Assembly (NCBI GenBank): GCA_002401055.1
Contig: NVRZ01000079.1
Span: 1-11,322 of the forward strand
Source: Bacteroidota bacterium
GTDB taxonomy: Bacteria > Bacteroidota > Bacteroidia > NORP154
Direction: 5' to 3'
DNA: 11,322 nt
Part shown: positions 1 through 5,602 of the stretch, in pieces
Layout of the letters: the number at the start of each line of letters is the position of its first letter
How positions within the stretch are numbered: position 1 is the stretch's first letter
Made by a program: the position numbers and the translations under genes
Notes under the pieces: generated by a model
Database searches by the model: none
Told to the model about the DNA's origin: nothing
What the model saw: the letters and a program-made list of their open reading frames with translations, nothing else

Positions 1-56
1 AAAAAACAAATTAAGAAAGAAATTAATTTGGTCGTAGAAGTGTAGCGTCTTTTCAT
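1..56 (-). CDS. N-terminus of a probable exported protein, cut by the window edge
   Basis: An ATG at 56-54 on the minus strand opens a frame that stays open to base 1. The visible 18 residues begin MKRRYTSTTK and continue LISFLICF. A basic start followed by a hydrophobic stretch ending near a cysteine is what the beginning of a Sec signal peptide or lipoprotein signal looks like. A promoter-like TTG-N20-TACATTTG lies about 50 bases upstream, which supports a real gene start. The family cannot be named from so little sequence. It lies downstream of pth on the same strand but seems to have its own promoter. Chance is still possible. Confidence 0.4.
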   Translation of the reverse strand, partial: MKRRYTSTTKLISFLICF

Positions 57-106
57 AAATGCTTTTTTAAAGAAATAAATTGCGTGACTCTGAGTTCAGA
101 GGGTAA

Positions 107-137
107 CAAATGTATCCAATTTAAACACGAAATCCAA
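107..137 (-). promoter_or_regulatory. Bacteroidota-type promoter candidate
   Basis: On the minus strand TTG (137-135) is followed after 20 bases by TACATTTG (114-107). This matches the -33 TTG / -7 TAnnTTTG arrangement known for the primary sigma factor of Bacteroidota. Transcription would begin near base 100 and give a leader of about 45 bases before the ATG at 56. It is a motif match only. Confidence 0.45.
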
Positions 138-208
138 TTGTAAAAAAGCCTGAAAATAGCCATTCGGAAAGTCAATCAACAAGGGCGCACAGCCAGGAAA
201 TGATCTGG

Positions 209-772
209 TTAGGAGTTGTTAAAGTCAGACATGGTTCTTTGTACACCAGCTGTGCCAAAGCTCTCTATCATTTTTACTGCGATACCGATTTTCGAGGGAA
301 GTTCTTTGCTCTCATCTTCGGACCAATCACCCAATACATAATCAATCTGCGTCCCCTGAGCAAATGAGGCACCTATTCCAATGCGTAGTCTCGCGTAATT
401 GTTGGTTCCCAGGACTTCGTCGATGTTTTTCAAGCCATTGTGGCCTCCATCGTTGCCTTTTTGCCTTAGCCTGAGCTTCCCAAATGGAATGGCGAGGTCA
501 TCTAATACAATCAGGATGTTTTCCAGACTAATTCTTTCCTTTTGCATCCAGTAGTTGACTGCCTTTCCACTGAGGTTTACAAAAGTTGTAGGCTTTACAA
601 GGATGAAAGTTCTTCCTTTAATCTTGTACGTGCAGGTATGCGCGTGTTTTTCGAGTTTAAATGAAAGCGAGGATTCTTCGGCCATCGCGTCTATTACCTT
701 AAATCCAATATTGTGTCGGCTATTTTCGTACTGGGCGCCTTCATTTCCCAAACCAACGATTAAATACTTCAT
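209..772 (-). CDS. pth: peptidyl-tRNA hydrolase
   Basis: This is the cytoplasmic enzyme that cleaves the ester bond of peptidyl-tRNAs released from stalled ribosomes, so that tRNA is recycled. At 187 residues it has the usual bacterial length. The N-terminal GLGNEGAQYENSRHNIGF holds Asn10 and the catalytic His20. KPTTFVNLSGKAV supplies Asn66, LDD supplies Asp92, and GGHNGL supplies Asn112; these match Asn10, His20, Asn68, Asp93 and Asn114 of the E. coli enzyme. The ATG at 772 lies 39 bases after the stop of rplY, and no terminator is visible between them, so it is probably the last gene of the prs-rplY-pth unit. The L25-Pth neighbourhood is common in bacteria. I see no convincing terminator after its stop. 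Confidence 0.97.
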   Translation of the reverse strand: MKYLIVGLGNEGAQYENSRHNIGFKVIDAMAEESSLSFKLEKHAHTCTYKIKGRTFILVKPTTFVNLSGKAVNYWMQKERISLENILIVLDDLAIPFGKLRLRQKGNDGGHNGLKNIDEVLGTNNYARLRIGIGASFAQGTQIDYVLGDWSEDESKELPSKIGIAVKMIESFGTAGVQRTMSDFNNS

Positions 773-811
773 GCGTTTCTACCGTTAGCCCCTGGTTTAG
801 AGAGTTGTGGG

Positions 812-1549
812 CTACTTAGAATCTCCGCCTCCGCCTTTTTGTTCGCCACCTTTAGCGTCGCCACCTTCAGCTTTTGGTTGATCATCTCCGCCTTCCTTCG
901 GCTTACCATCTCCTCCTTCAGTTCCTTCTGCACCTTCAGCTCCTTCTTCACCCTCTGCTCCTTCTTCAAGTTCTTCTTCAAGTTCTTCAGGCTCTAGATC
1001 TTTCAATTCTCTAGGAGCTTTAACTCTAACGATAACAACATTGGGCGAGTCCATAAACTCAAGATTATCTTCTTTGATATCTACAACCTTTACTGATGTT
1101 CCAATTACAAGATCATCGATCTTAATTTCGATAAACTCTGGAATGTCGTCTGCCATCGCCTTAACTCTGATTCGGCGCATCTTTTGAATGAGCTGACCAC
1201 CTTCCATTACACCTGCTGAGCTTCCGATCAATCTAATCGGAAGATCCACAGTGATTTTCTTTCCTTCAATGAGTTCAATGAAGTCAATGTGCAGTATTTT
1301 GTCAGATACCGGATGAAATTGTATGTCTTGCATCACTGCCCCAACTTCTTTCCCTTCAATTTTCAGACGTACTTCAAAAAGATCTGGCGTATACACCAAG
1401 TTCTTAAAACTCTTCTCTTCTGCAGAGAAAAATGTTTGCTCTTTCCCCCCGTACAAGATGCAAGGTACCTTGCCATCTCGGCGTAGCGCTTTAGCATTTT
1501 TCTTACCAGTATCTTGTCTTTTTTCTCCGATTATCTCTAGTGTTTTCAT
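812..1549 (-). CDS. rplY: 50S ribosomal protein L25 (bL25, CTC-type, with acidic tail)
   Basis: A 5S rRNA-binding protein of the large ribosomal subunit, in the long TL5/CTC form. Residues about 5-92 are the L25 RNA-binding domain, with ALRRDGKVPCILYG near the start and FHPVSDKILHIDF near its end. Residues about 95-177 are the beta-rich C-terminal domain, including LPIRLIGSSAGVMEGG. After KAPRELKD near residue 180 the protein changes to a roughly 60-residue low-complexity tail, first Glu-rich and then Gly/Lys/Asp-rich, which is dispensable-looking and longer than in many homologues. The ATG at 1549 follows the prs stop by about 31 bases, and pth follows closely, so it is the middle gene of a likely three-gene unit. 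In some bacteria this family is called general stress protein Ctc. Confidence 0.95.
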   Translation of the reverse strand: MKTLEIIGEKRQDTGKKNAKALRRDGKVPCILYGGKEQTFFSAEEKSFKNLVYTPDLFEVRLKIEGKEVGAVMQDIQFHPVSDKILHIDFIELIEGKKITVDLPIRLIGSSAGVMEGGQLIQKMRRIRVKAMADDIPEFIEIKIDDLVIGTSVKVVDIKEDNLEFMDSPNVVIVRVKAPRELKDLEPEELEEELEEGAEGEEGAEGAEGTEGGDGKPKEGGDDQPKAEGGDAKGGEQKGGGGDSK

Positions 1550-1580
1550 TATATGCGTTTATAATATTCAGAAATGTCTT

Positions 1581-2513
1581 TTAAAAAATAAAGTGTGAGC
1601 TAATTGACTCATGGTTTTGAACTTTGCTTATGACTTCAGAAAATAATTTTGCTGTAGAAAGCACTTTTATTTTGCTGCATTCTTTCTTCAGCGGAATGGT
1701 ATCCGTAACAACCACCTCAGTAATCTTAGAGTTTTCAATTCTTTCGTAAGCAGGTCCAGATAGAACGGCATGTGTACAAATTGCTCTTACGGAAAGAGCT
1801 CCCTGATCCACCATCATGTCAGCAGCCGTGGTAATGGTTCCACCTGTGTCAATAATATCGTCAACAAGAATAATGTGCTTGCCTTTAACTTCACCAATTA
1901 CGCTCATACTATCAATTACATTGGCCTTTTTTCTTTGCTTGTAGCAAATAACAAGCTCACTGTCTAAGTGTTTTGCGTAGGCATTTGCCCTTCGGGTACC
2001 GCCGGTATCAGGAGACCCCATCGATAAATTGTTTAGCTTGAGTTCTTCCAGATACGGCATAAAGATCGCCGAAGCAAACAAATGATCCATCGGAACATCA
2101 AAAAATCCTTGAATTTGATCCGCATGTAAATCCATTGTCATTATCCTGGTGATCCCTGCTGCTGTCAATAAGTTTGCCACTAGTTTAGCGCCAATAGCAA
2201 TTCTGGGATTGTCTTTCTTATCCTGCCTAGAGAAACCAAAATAGGGTATCACAGCTACAATTTCTTTTGCAGAAGCGCGCTTTACAGCATCCACCATTAA
2301 TAGTAACTCAAATAAATGTTCAGTTGGAGGAAAGGTAGATTGAATGATAAATACGTCGTGACCGCGTACGGTTTCAGTAAACCTGGGTTGAAACTCACCG
2401 TCACTAAAATGAACCGTTTCGACGGCCCCTAACTCCTGTCCGAAACTAGCGGCTATGTTGGTAGCTAATTCTTGTGATGCACTTCCAGAAAAAAACTTAA
2501 CTCCTGCAGACAT
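1581..2513 (-). CDS. prs: ribose-phosphate pyrophosphokinase (PRPP synthase)
   Basis: Makes 5-phosphoribosyl-1-diphosphate from ribose 5-phosphate and ATP for purine, pyrimidine, His, Trp and NAD synthesis. The 310-residue length is typical of class I enzymes. Visible motifs are FSDGE (36-40), the ATP/catalytic segment FSRQDKK (94-100), the metal-binding DLHADQIQGFFD (128-139, with His130), the catalytic flexible-loop region with Lys192 and Arg194, and the ribose-5-phosphate loop LVDDIIDTGGT (216-226). The start at 2513 is ATG, giving MSAGVKFFSG. It is the first gene of the minus-strand unit with rplY and pth. Its leader carries a TAnnTTTG promoter-like site and an unusual Shine-Dalgarno/short-ORF element (see separate entries). 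The last few residues are hydrophobic (SSHFIF). Confidence 0.97.
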   Translation of the reverse strand: MSAGVKFFSGSASQELATNIAASFGQELGAVETVHFSDGEFQPRFTETVRGHDVFIIQSTFPPTEHLFELLLMVDAVKRASAKEIVAVIPYFGFSRQDKKDNPRIAIGAKLVANLLTAAGITRIMTMDLHADQIQGFFDVPMDHLFASAIFMPYLEELKLNNLSMGSPDTGGTRRANAYAKHLDSELVICYKQRKKANVIDSMSVIGEVKGKHIILVDDIIDTGGTITTAADMMVDQGALSVRAICTHAVLSGPAYERIENSKITEVVVTDTIPLKKECSKIKVLSTAKLFSEVISKVQNHESISSHFIF

Positions 2514-2533
2514 TTTTGCTTTAAAATATCGAC

Positions 2534-2583
2534 TTATAATTGATCAAGTAAATTCATTTAAATCTTCCCTCCTTGTAAGGGGG
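2534..2583 (-). promoter_or_regulatory. prs leader: hairpin, perfect Shine-Dalgarno and 7-codon frame
   Basis: Reading the minus strand, AAGGAGG (2574-2568) is followed after 10 bases by ATG (2557) and a seven-codon frame, MNLLDQL, ending in TAA at 2534. The stop lies about 20 bases before the prs ATG. The Shine-Dalgarno lies in the 3' arm of a possible hairpin (2583-2567: CCCCCTT pairing with AAGG-A-GGG, one bulged A). Shine-Dalgarno sequences are rare in this phylum, so a perfect one in the leader of a biosynthetic gene is noticeable. A regulatory role is inference and the elements could be chance. Confidence 0.25.
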
Positions 2584-2585
2584 CG

Positions 2586-2593
2586 CAAAGGTA
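2586..2593 (-). promoter_or_regulatory. -7 promoter element for prs
   Basis: Minus-strand TACCTTTG is an exact match to the Bacteroidota -7 consensus TAnnTTTG, about 73 bases upstream of the prs ATG. The expected upstream TTG about 19-20 bases away is poorly conserved (TTTCC near 2617), so the strength is uncertain. Transcription would start near 2580, within the leader hairpin region. Confidence 0.45.
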
Positions 2594-2652
2594 AAATATT
2601 TCCAACAGAATAGGAAATAATAATATTGATTGACTTAAATTTTATTAATCTG

Positions 2653-2684
2653 TTTTGGGTATCAAAAACAAATGAATAATTTCG
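2653..2684 (+). promoter_or_regulatory. promoter candidate for tRNA-Leu
   Basis: TTTTG (2653-2657) is separated by 19 bases from TAATTTCG (2677-2684), which differs by one base from TAnnTTTG. The spacing is ideal for the phylum's primary promoters. Transcription would begin near 2690, about 50 bases before the mature tRNA. The site is divergent from the prs promoter roughly 60-90 bases away. Confidence 0.45.
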
Positions 2685-2739
2685 CCATGTATTAATTAGA
2701 TATTCACAGTAAAGTGAGAATTTCTTTAAGTTGTGAGAT

Positions 2740-2821
2740 GCCCAGGTGGCGGAATTGGTAGACGCGCTGGTCTCAAACACCAGTGGGGCAACCCGTGCCG
2801 GTTCGACCCCGGCCCTGGGTA
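2740..2821 (+). tRNA. tRNA-Leu (anticodon CAA)
   Basis: A full class II cloverleaf can be drawn. The acceptor stem is GCCCAGG with CCTGGGT. The anticodon stem is CTGGT/ACCAG, enclosing loop CTCAAAC with anticodon CAA at 2774-2776, which reads the UUG codon. The long variable arm GGG-GCAA-CCC is typical of leucine tRNAs, and the T-arm is GCCGG-TTCGACC-CCGGC. The discriminator base is A (2821), the leucine identity base. The CCA end is not encoded (CAA follows), so it must be added by the nucleotidyltransferase. The first pair is a G-U wobble (2740 with 2820) rather than Watson-Crick. A strong hairpin terminator follows about 60 bases downstream. Confidence 0.97.
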
Positions 2822-2881
2822 CAAGAAATTGTATTCAACTAACATAAGCAACCGTTTGCAAGATTAATCGTCTTTCAAGGG

Positions 2882-2912
2882 AAAGCTCTCTATACTACAG
2901 GAGAGCTTTTTT
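2882..2912 (+). terminator. intrinsic terminator after tRNA-Leu
   Basis: A perfect 9-bp stem AAAGCTCTC (2882-2890) / GAGAGCTTT (2901-2909) with a 10-base loop is followed directly by a run of Ts reaching 2912. This should end the tRNA transcript. It implies that the following dCMP deaminase gene needs its own promoter or read-through; I see no good promoter in the short gap. Confidence 0.8.
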
Positions 2913-2948
2913 AGGCTTATTTTATGAGCTACAAATAGATTGACAGTG

Positions 2949-3419
2949 ATGACAGAAAAACCAAGCTTCGACGATATCTACATGGATTTGGCGGTTAATT
3001 TATCCAAACGGTCACATTGTGTAAAGATGAAAGTAGGTGCGGTAATTGCGAAGGAGACAAGGATCGTTTCGTTAGGATACAATGGCCCTCCTGCTGGAAC
3101 ACACAATTGTGATATAGAATGGCCCGTGGAGGGTTGTGAAAGAAGCAGTGCCGGTAGTTGCTCATTGGCAGTTCATGCTGAGGAAAATGCTATTCTTTAT
3201 GCTGCAAAAAACAAAGTAGACCTTAAAGGAACAACTCTATATACCACCTTATCGCCTTGTTTGCCCTGTGCACGGATGATCTATACAACGGGAATTGAAA
3301 AGGTTCTATTTTTAAATTCATATGCAGAATATAAGGGGATGGAACAAGATGAGGGAGTTGAGTTTCTTAGAAAATTTGAAGTTGAAGTATTACACTTCAG
3401 GAAAGAAGTAGAAGCGTAA
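2949..3419 (+). CDS. dCMP deaminase family protein (deoxycytidylate deaminase)
   Basis: A zinc-dependent cytidine/deoxycytidylate deaminase-fold enzyme, most likely converting dCMP to dUMP for dTMP synthesis. The zinc and catalytic signature is complete: HAEENAI gives His76 and the proton-shuttling Glu78, and PCLPC gives Cys104 and Cys107 (numbered from the ATG at 2949). Upstream, GYNGPPAGTHNC and further Cys residues match the ComEB/dCMP deaminase group, where a second zinc may be bound. I chose ATG 2949 (MTEKPSFDD); an in-frame TTG at 2940 would add three residues, and neither has a Shine-Dalgarno. Length of 156 residues is normal. The stop is two bases before the next gene, so the two are co-transcribed. 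Confidence 0.93.
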   Translation: MTEKPSFDDIYMDLAVNLSKRSHCVKMKVGAVIAKETRIVSLGYNGPPAGTHNCDIEWPVEGCERSSAGSCSLAVHAEENAILYAAKNKVDLKGTTLYTTLSPCLPCARMIYTTGIEKVLFLNSYAEYKGMEQDEGVEFLRKFEVEVLHFRKEVEA

Positions 3420-3421
3420 TT

Positions 3422-5053
3422 ATGGCAAGGCAAAAGCGTAATATATTCATCTATATTCCAATAGCTTTGGCATTATCGGTTGTGCTTGGAATATTTTTGG
3501 GATCTCGGTTTAATGTGGATTCTAATCACAATACTAAGTTTAGAAAATTTAATAAGGTCAATGAAGTATTGAACTACATTTTTGAGGAGTATGTAGATTC
3601 GGTGAATAAGAGTACTCTTATCGAAGGCTCCTTAGTTTCACTTCTTAAAGATCTCGACCCACATTCATCCTACATTTCGACGAAGGACCTTAGGGGTATG
3701 AGCGAACCATTGGAAGGAAATTTTGAGGGAATTGGTATCGAGTTCAATATTATTAAGGATACCATCATCATCATTAGCCCTATTTCAGGTGGGCCATCTG
3801 AAGCTTTAGGATTGGAAGCAGGAGATAGGATAATTAAAATTGAGCAGGAAGTCGTAGCGGGTATTGGTATTAGAAATAAGGATGTGATGAACATGCTACG
3901 AGGGCCGAAAGGAACAGCGGTTGATATAAGTATCAGGAGAAGAGGCACTACGGCAATGATAGATTACACGGTAATTCGTGGTGAAATTCCTATATACAGT
4001 GTTGATATATCTTACATGATTAATGACTCAATCGGCTACATCAAAATAAATAGGTTTTCAGCAAAAACACACAAGGAATTTGTTGCAGCTTTTGAATCTC
4101 TACCCAGGCGATCTCTGAAGGGGTTGATTCTTGATCTCCGGGGAAATCCAGGAGGATACTTAAGTGCGGCGATTTCGATTTCAGACGAATTTTTAAATAA
4201 GGATCAACTGATTGTTTATACACAAGGGAAAGCCCATCCTAAAACTCCATACATGTCTACAAACGGCGGTCTGTTTAAGAAAGGCAAGGTTATTATCTTA
4301 ATTGATGAAGGTTCGGCCTCAGCGAGCGAGATCGTTGCTGGAGCCATACAGGACAATGATAGAGGTATAATATTAGGTAGGCGCTCATTTGGAAAGGGTT
4401 TGGTGCAAGAACAATTTGTTTTTCCTGATGGTTCTGCGGTTAGGTTGACGATTGCGCGATACTACACACCTACCGGTCGCTGTATACAGAGGCCTTACGA
4501 TGAAGGCTTGGAAAGTTACTATCGCGACGTGTATAAGAGATTTGCCAATGATGAATCTGCGGAGAATGACAGTTCATATTTTAACGATTCGTTGAAGTTT
4601 ACAACACCAGCGGGTAAGATTGTGTACGGTGGTGGTGGGATAAAACCCGATATTCATGTATCCATAGATACTGCAGGGCAGTCACGCTATTTAAGGCAAA
4701 TTGTAAATAGAGGATTGATTAATCAATTTGCATTTGACTACGCTGACAAAAACCGCAATAGGCTTAATAAGTACAAAGCGGTAAGCAACTATGTTCAAGA
4801 CTTTAGGCTCTCAAATTCTGAATTGAATAGCTTTTATAGATATGTGTCTGAAAAAGGGGTAGAGAGAAATGATAAAGACATACTCGTTTCGGCCAAGCTA
4901 ATTGAATTTAGGCTCAAGGCTTACATTGCTCGCCACATTTGGAACAATGATGGCTTCTTTCCCGTTATTCATCACATTGACAAGACATTACAGAGAGCAG
5001 TAGAGGAAATGCGGGATGAGAATTATTCCATATTTGCGGAAAAACTCGAATAA
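3422..5053 (+). CDS. S41 family carboxyl-terminal processing peptidase (CtpA/Prc-like)
   Basis: A periplasmic serine protease anchored to the inner membrane that trims or degrades envelope proteins from the C-terminus. Residues 8-26 form an uncleaved-looking signal anchor after a basic MARQKRN start. A PDZ domain spans about 95-175, with the substrate-gating GIGIEF near 103 and GLEAGDRI at 130-137. The S41 core follows: LILDLRGNPGG near 236-246, then EGSASASEI, where Ser300 is the expected nucleophile, and SFGKG, where Lys325 is the general base. The 25-residue Ser-Lys spacing matches Prc (430/455), CtpB and plant D1 protease. About 120 C-terminal residues follow the core. The 543-residue length is usual for Bacteroidota members. 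It follows the deaminase gene by two bases and is closed by the terminator at 5054. Confidence 0.96.
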   Translation: MARQKRNIFIYIPIALALSVVLGIFLGSRFNVDSNHNTKFRKFNKVNEVLNYIFEEYVDSVNKSTLIEGSLVSLLKDLDPHSSYISTKDLRGMSEPLEGNFEGIGIEFNIIKDTIIIISPISGGPSEALGLEAGDRIIKIEQEVVAGIGIRNKDVMNMLRGPKGTAVDISIRRRGTTAMIDYTVIRGEIPIYSVDISYMINDSIGYIKINRFSAKTHKEFVAAFESLPRRSLKGLILDLRGNPGGYLSAAISISDEFLNKDQLIVYTQGKAHPKTPYMSTNGGLFKKGKVIILIDEGSASASEIVAGAIQDNDRGIILGRRSFGKGLVQEQFVFPDGSAVRLTIARYYTPTGRCIQRPYDEGLESYYRDVYKRFANDESAENDSSYFNDSLKFTTPAGKIVYGGGGIKPDIHVSIDTAGQSRYLRQIVNRGLINQFAFDYADKNRNRLNKYKAVSNYVQDFRLSNSELNSFYRYVSEKGVERNDKDILVSAKLIEFRLKAYIARHIWNNDGFFPVIHHIDKTLQRAVEEMRDENYSIFAEKLE

Positions 5054-5095
5054 AAAAGGGACTCTTTCTGCCCCAAAGCAAAATAAGTCCCTTTT
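5054..5095. terminator. bidirectional terminator between converging genes
   Basis: A perfect 10-bp inverted repeat AAAAGGGACT (5054-5063) / AGTCCCTTTT (5086-5095) encloses a 22-base loop. It starts immediately after the peptidase stop codon and has T-rich 3' ends on both strands, so it can end the plus-strand peptidase transcript and the minus-strand lipoprotein transcript (stop at 5118). Confidence 0.8.
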
Positions 5096-5117
5096 ATATC
5101 GTAAAAACGCTTAGGGT

Positions 5118-5456
5118 TTATCCCTCTGCGCCTTCGTCACCGTGGTCGTGGCCATCACCGTCTTCGTGATCATGACCTTCCATTCCTGCGCAGTCATCTC
5201 CGCAAGTATGGCCTTCTTCACCATGAGCATAGCTATGAGCTTCTTCAGTGCAATTGTCATTGCACACGTGCTCAGCTAACTGATCACCAGCTTCTTCAGC
5301 TGCTTCTTCAGTTGCTTCTTCAGCTACCTCTTCGGTTGCTTCCTCGGTTACTTCTTCCGTTGCATCAGATGCAGCGTCCGCTTCCCCACCACCTTCATTA
5401 CATGCAACAAATGCAAATAATCCAGTAGCAAGCAATAACAAGTACACTTTTTTCAC
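5118..5456 (-). CDS. small His/Cys-rich lipoprotein with Glu-rich repeat
   Basis: I cannot name a family. The start is GTG (5456), giving MKKVYLLLLATGLFAFVAC: a basic tip, hydrophobic core and lipobox FVAC with Cys19 as the lipidated residue. Residues 33-56 are six tandem tetrapeptides of form [T/A]EE[V/A], strongly acidic and likely an extended or helical spacer. The tail contains two HxCxxxC motifs spaced exactly 20 residues apart (His63-Cys65-Cys69 and His83-Cys85-Cys89) plus His74, His78 and an HDHEDGDGHDH stretch (95-105). This suggests binding of a transition metal such as zinc, copper, cobalt or nickel, which is inference. It lies just downstream of the RND efflux operon on the same strand but has its own promoter-like site, so the link to efflux is only positional. 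Confidence 0.85.
   Translation of the reverse strand: MKKVYLLLLATGLFAFVACNEGGGEADAASDATEEVTEEATEEVAEEATEEAAEEAGDQLAEHVCNDNCTEEAHSYAHGEEGHTCGDDCAGMEGHDHEDGDGHDHGDEGAEG
5289..5360 (-). repeat. six 12-bp tandem repeats within the lipoprotein gene
   Basis: Seventy-two bases encode six consecutive four-residue units of [T/A]-E-E-[V/A]. On the plus strand the units read as variants of GCTTCTTCAGTT or ACTTCTTCCGTT. Third positions vary between units, so the array is not freshly expanded, but its structure would allow unit number to change by slippage or recombination without a frameshift. Confidence 0.8.
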
Positions 5457-5519
5457 TTTTCTTATGATTTTTCCCTTTAACGAGGGTGATTAATAAATTA
5501 GGGTTGTTTGTTATGGCTG

Positions 5520-5527
5520 CAAATGTA
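5520..5527 (-). promoter_or_regulatory. -7 promoter element for the His/Cys-rich lipoprotein gene
   Basis: Minus-strand TACATTTG exactly matches TAnnTTTG and lies about 63 bases before the GTG start. The -33 region 19-20 bases upstream reads TGTTA rather than TTG, so the match is partial. It sits between the end of the efflux operon and the lipoprotein gene and suggests independent expression. Confidence 0.4.
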
Positions 5528-5559
5528 TGTAAATTTCTGAATGTGTAACAGAGGTGCAA

Positions 5560-5582
5560 AGATTTTATAAACAATAAAATCT
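5560..5582 (-). terminator. weak AT-rich hairpin after the RND permease gene
   Basis: A perfect 9-bp stem AGATTTTAT / ATAAAATCT with a 5-base loop lies 20 bases after the permease stop codon. On the minus strand only TTTG follows it, so it is AT-rich and lacks a long T-tract. It may be a weak terminator or a 3'-end stabilising hairpin of the efflux operon. Confidence 0.35.
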
Positions 5583-5602
5583 CCTTGATTGCTTATACGC
5601 AC

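Noticed and set aside
88..101. Perfect inverted repeat CTCTGA-GT-TCAGAG
   Set aside because: Only 6 bp with a 2-base loop and no T-tract on either strand, so not a convincing terminator for pth.
53..163. Minus-strand frame of 36 codons beginning MAIFRLFYNW
   Set aside because: Short, without family resemblance, and it runs straight across the promoter-like site at 107-137; more likely untranslated sequence.
769..981. Minus-strand 70-residue Lys/Glu-rich frame overlapping the end of rplY
   Set aside because: It is the other-frame reading of the repetitive GAA/GGT-rich L25 tail and has no independent signals.
2544..2780. Minus-strand 78-residue frame upstream of prs
   Set aside because: It begins inside the tRNA-Leu gene antisense and crosses both promoter-like sites; low-quality composition.
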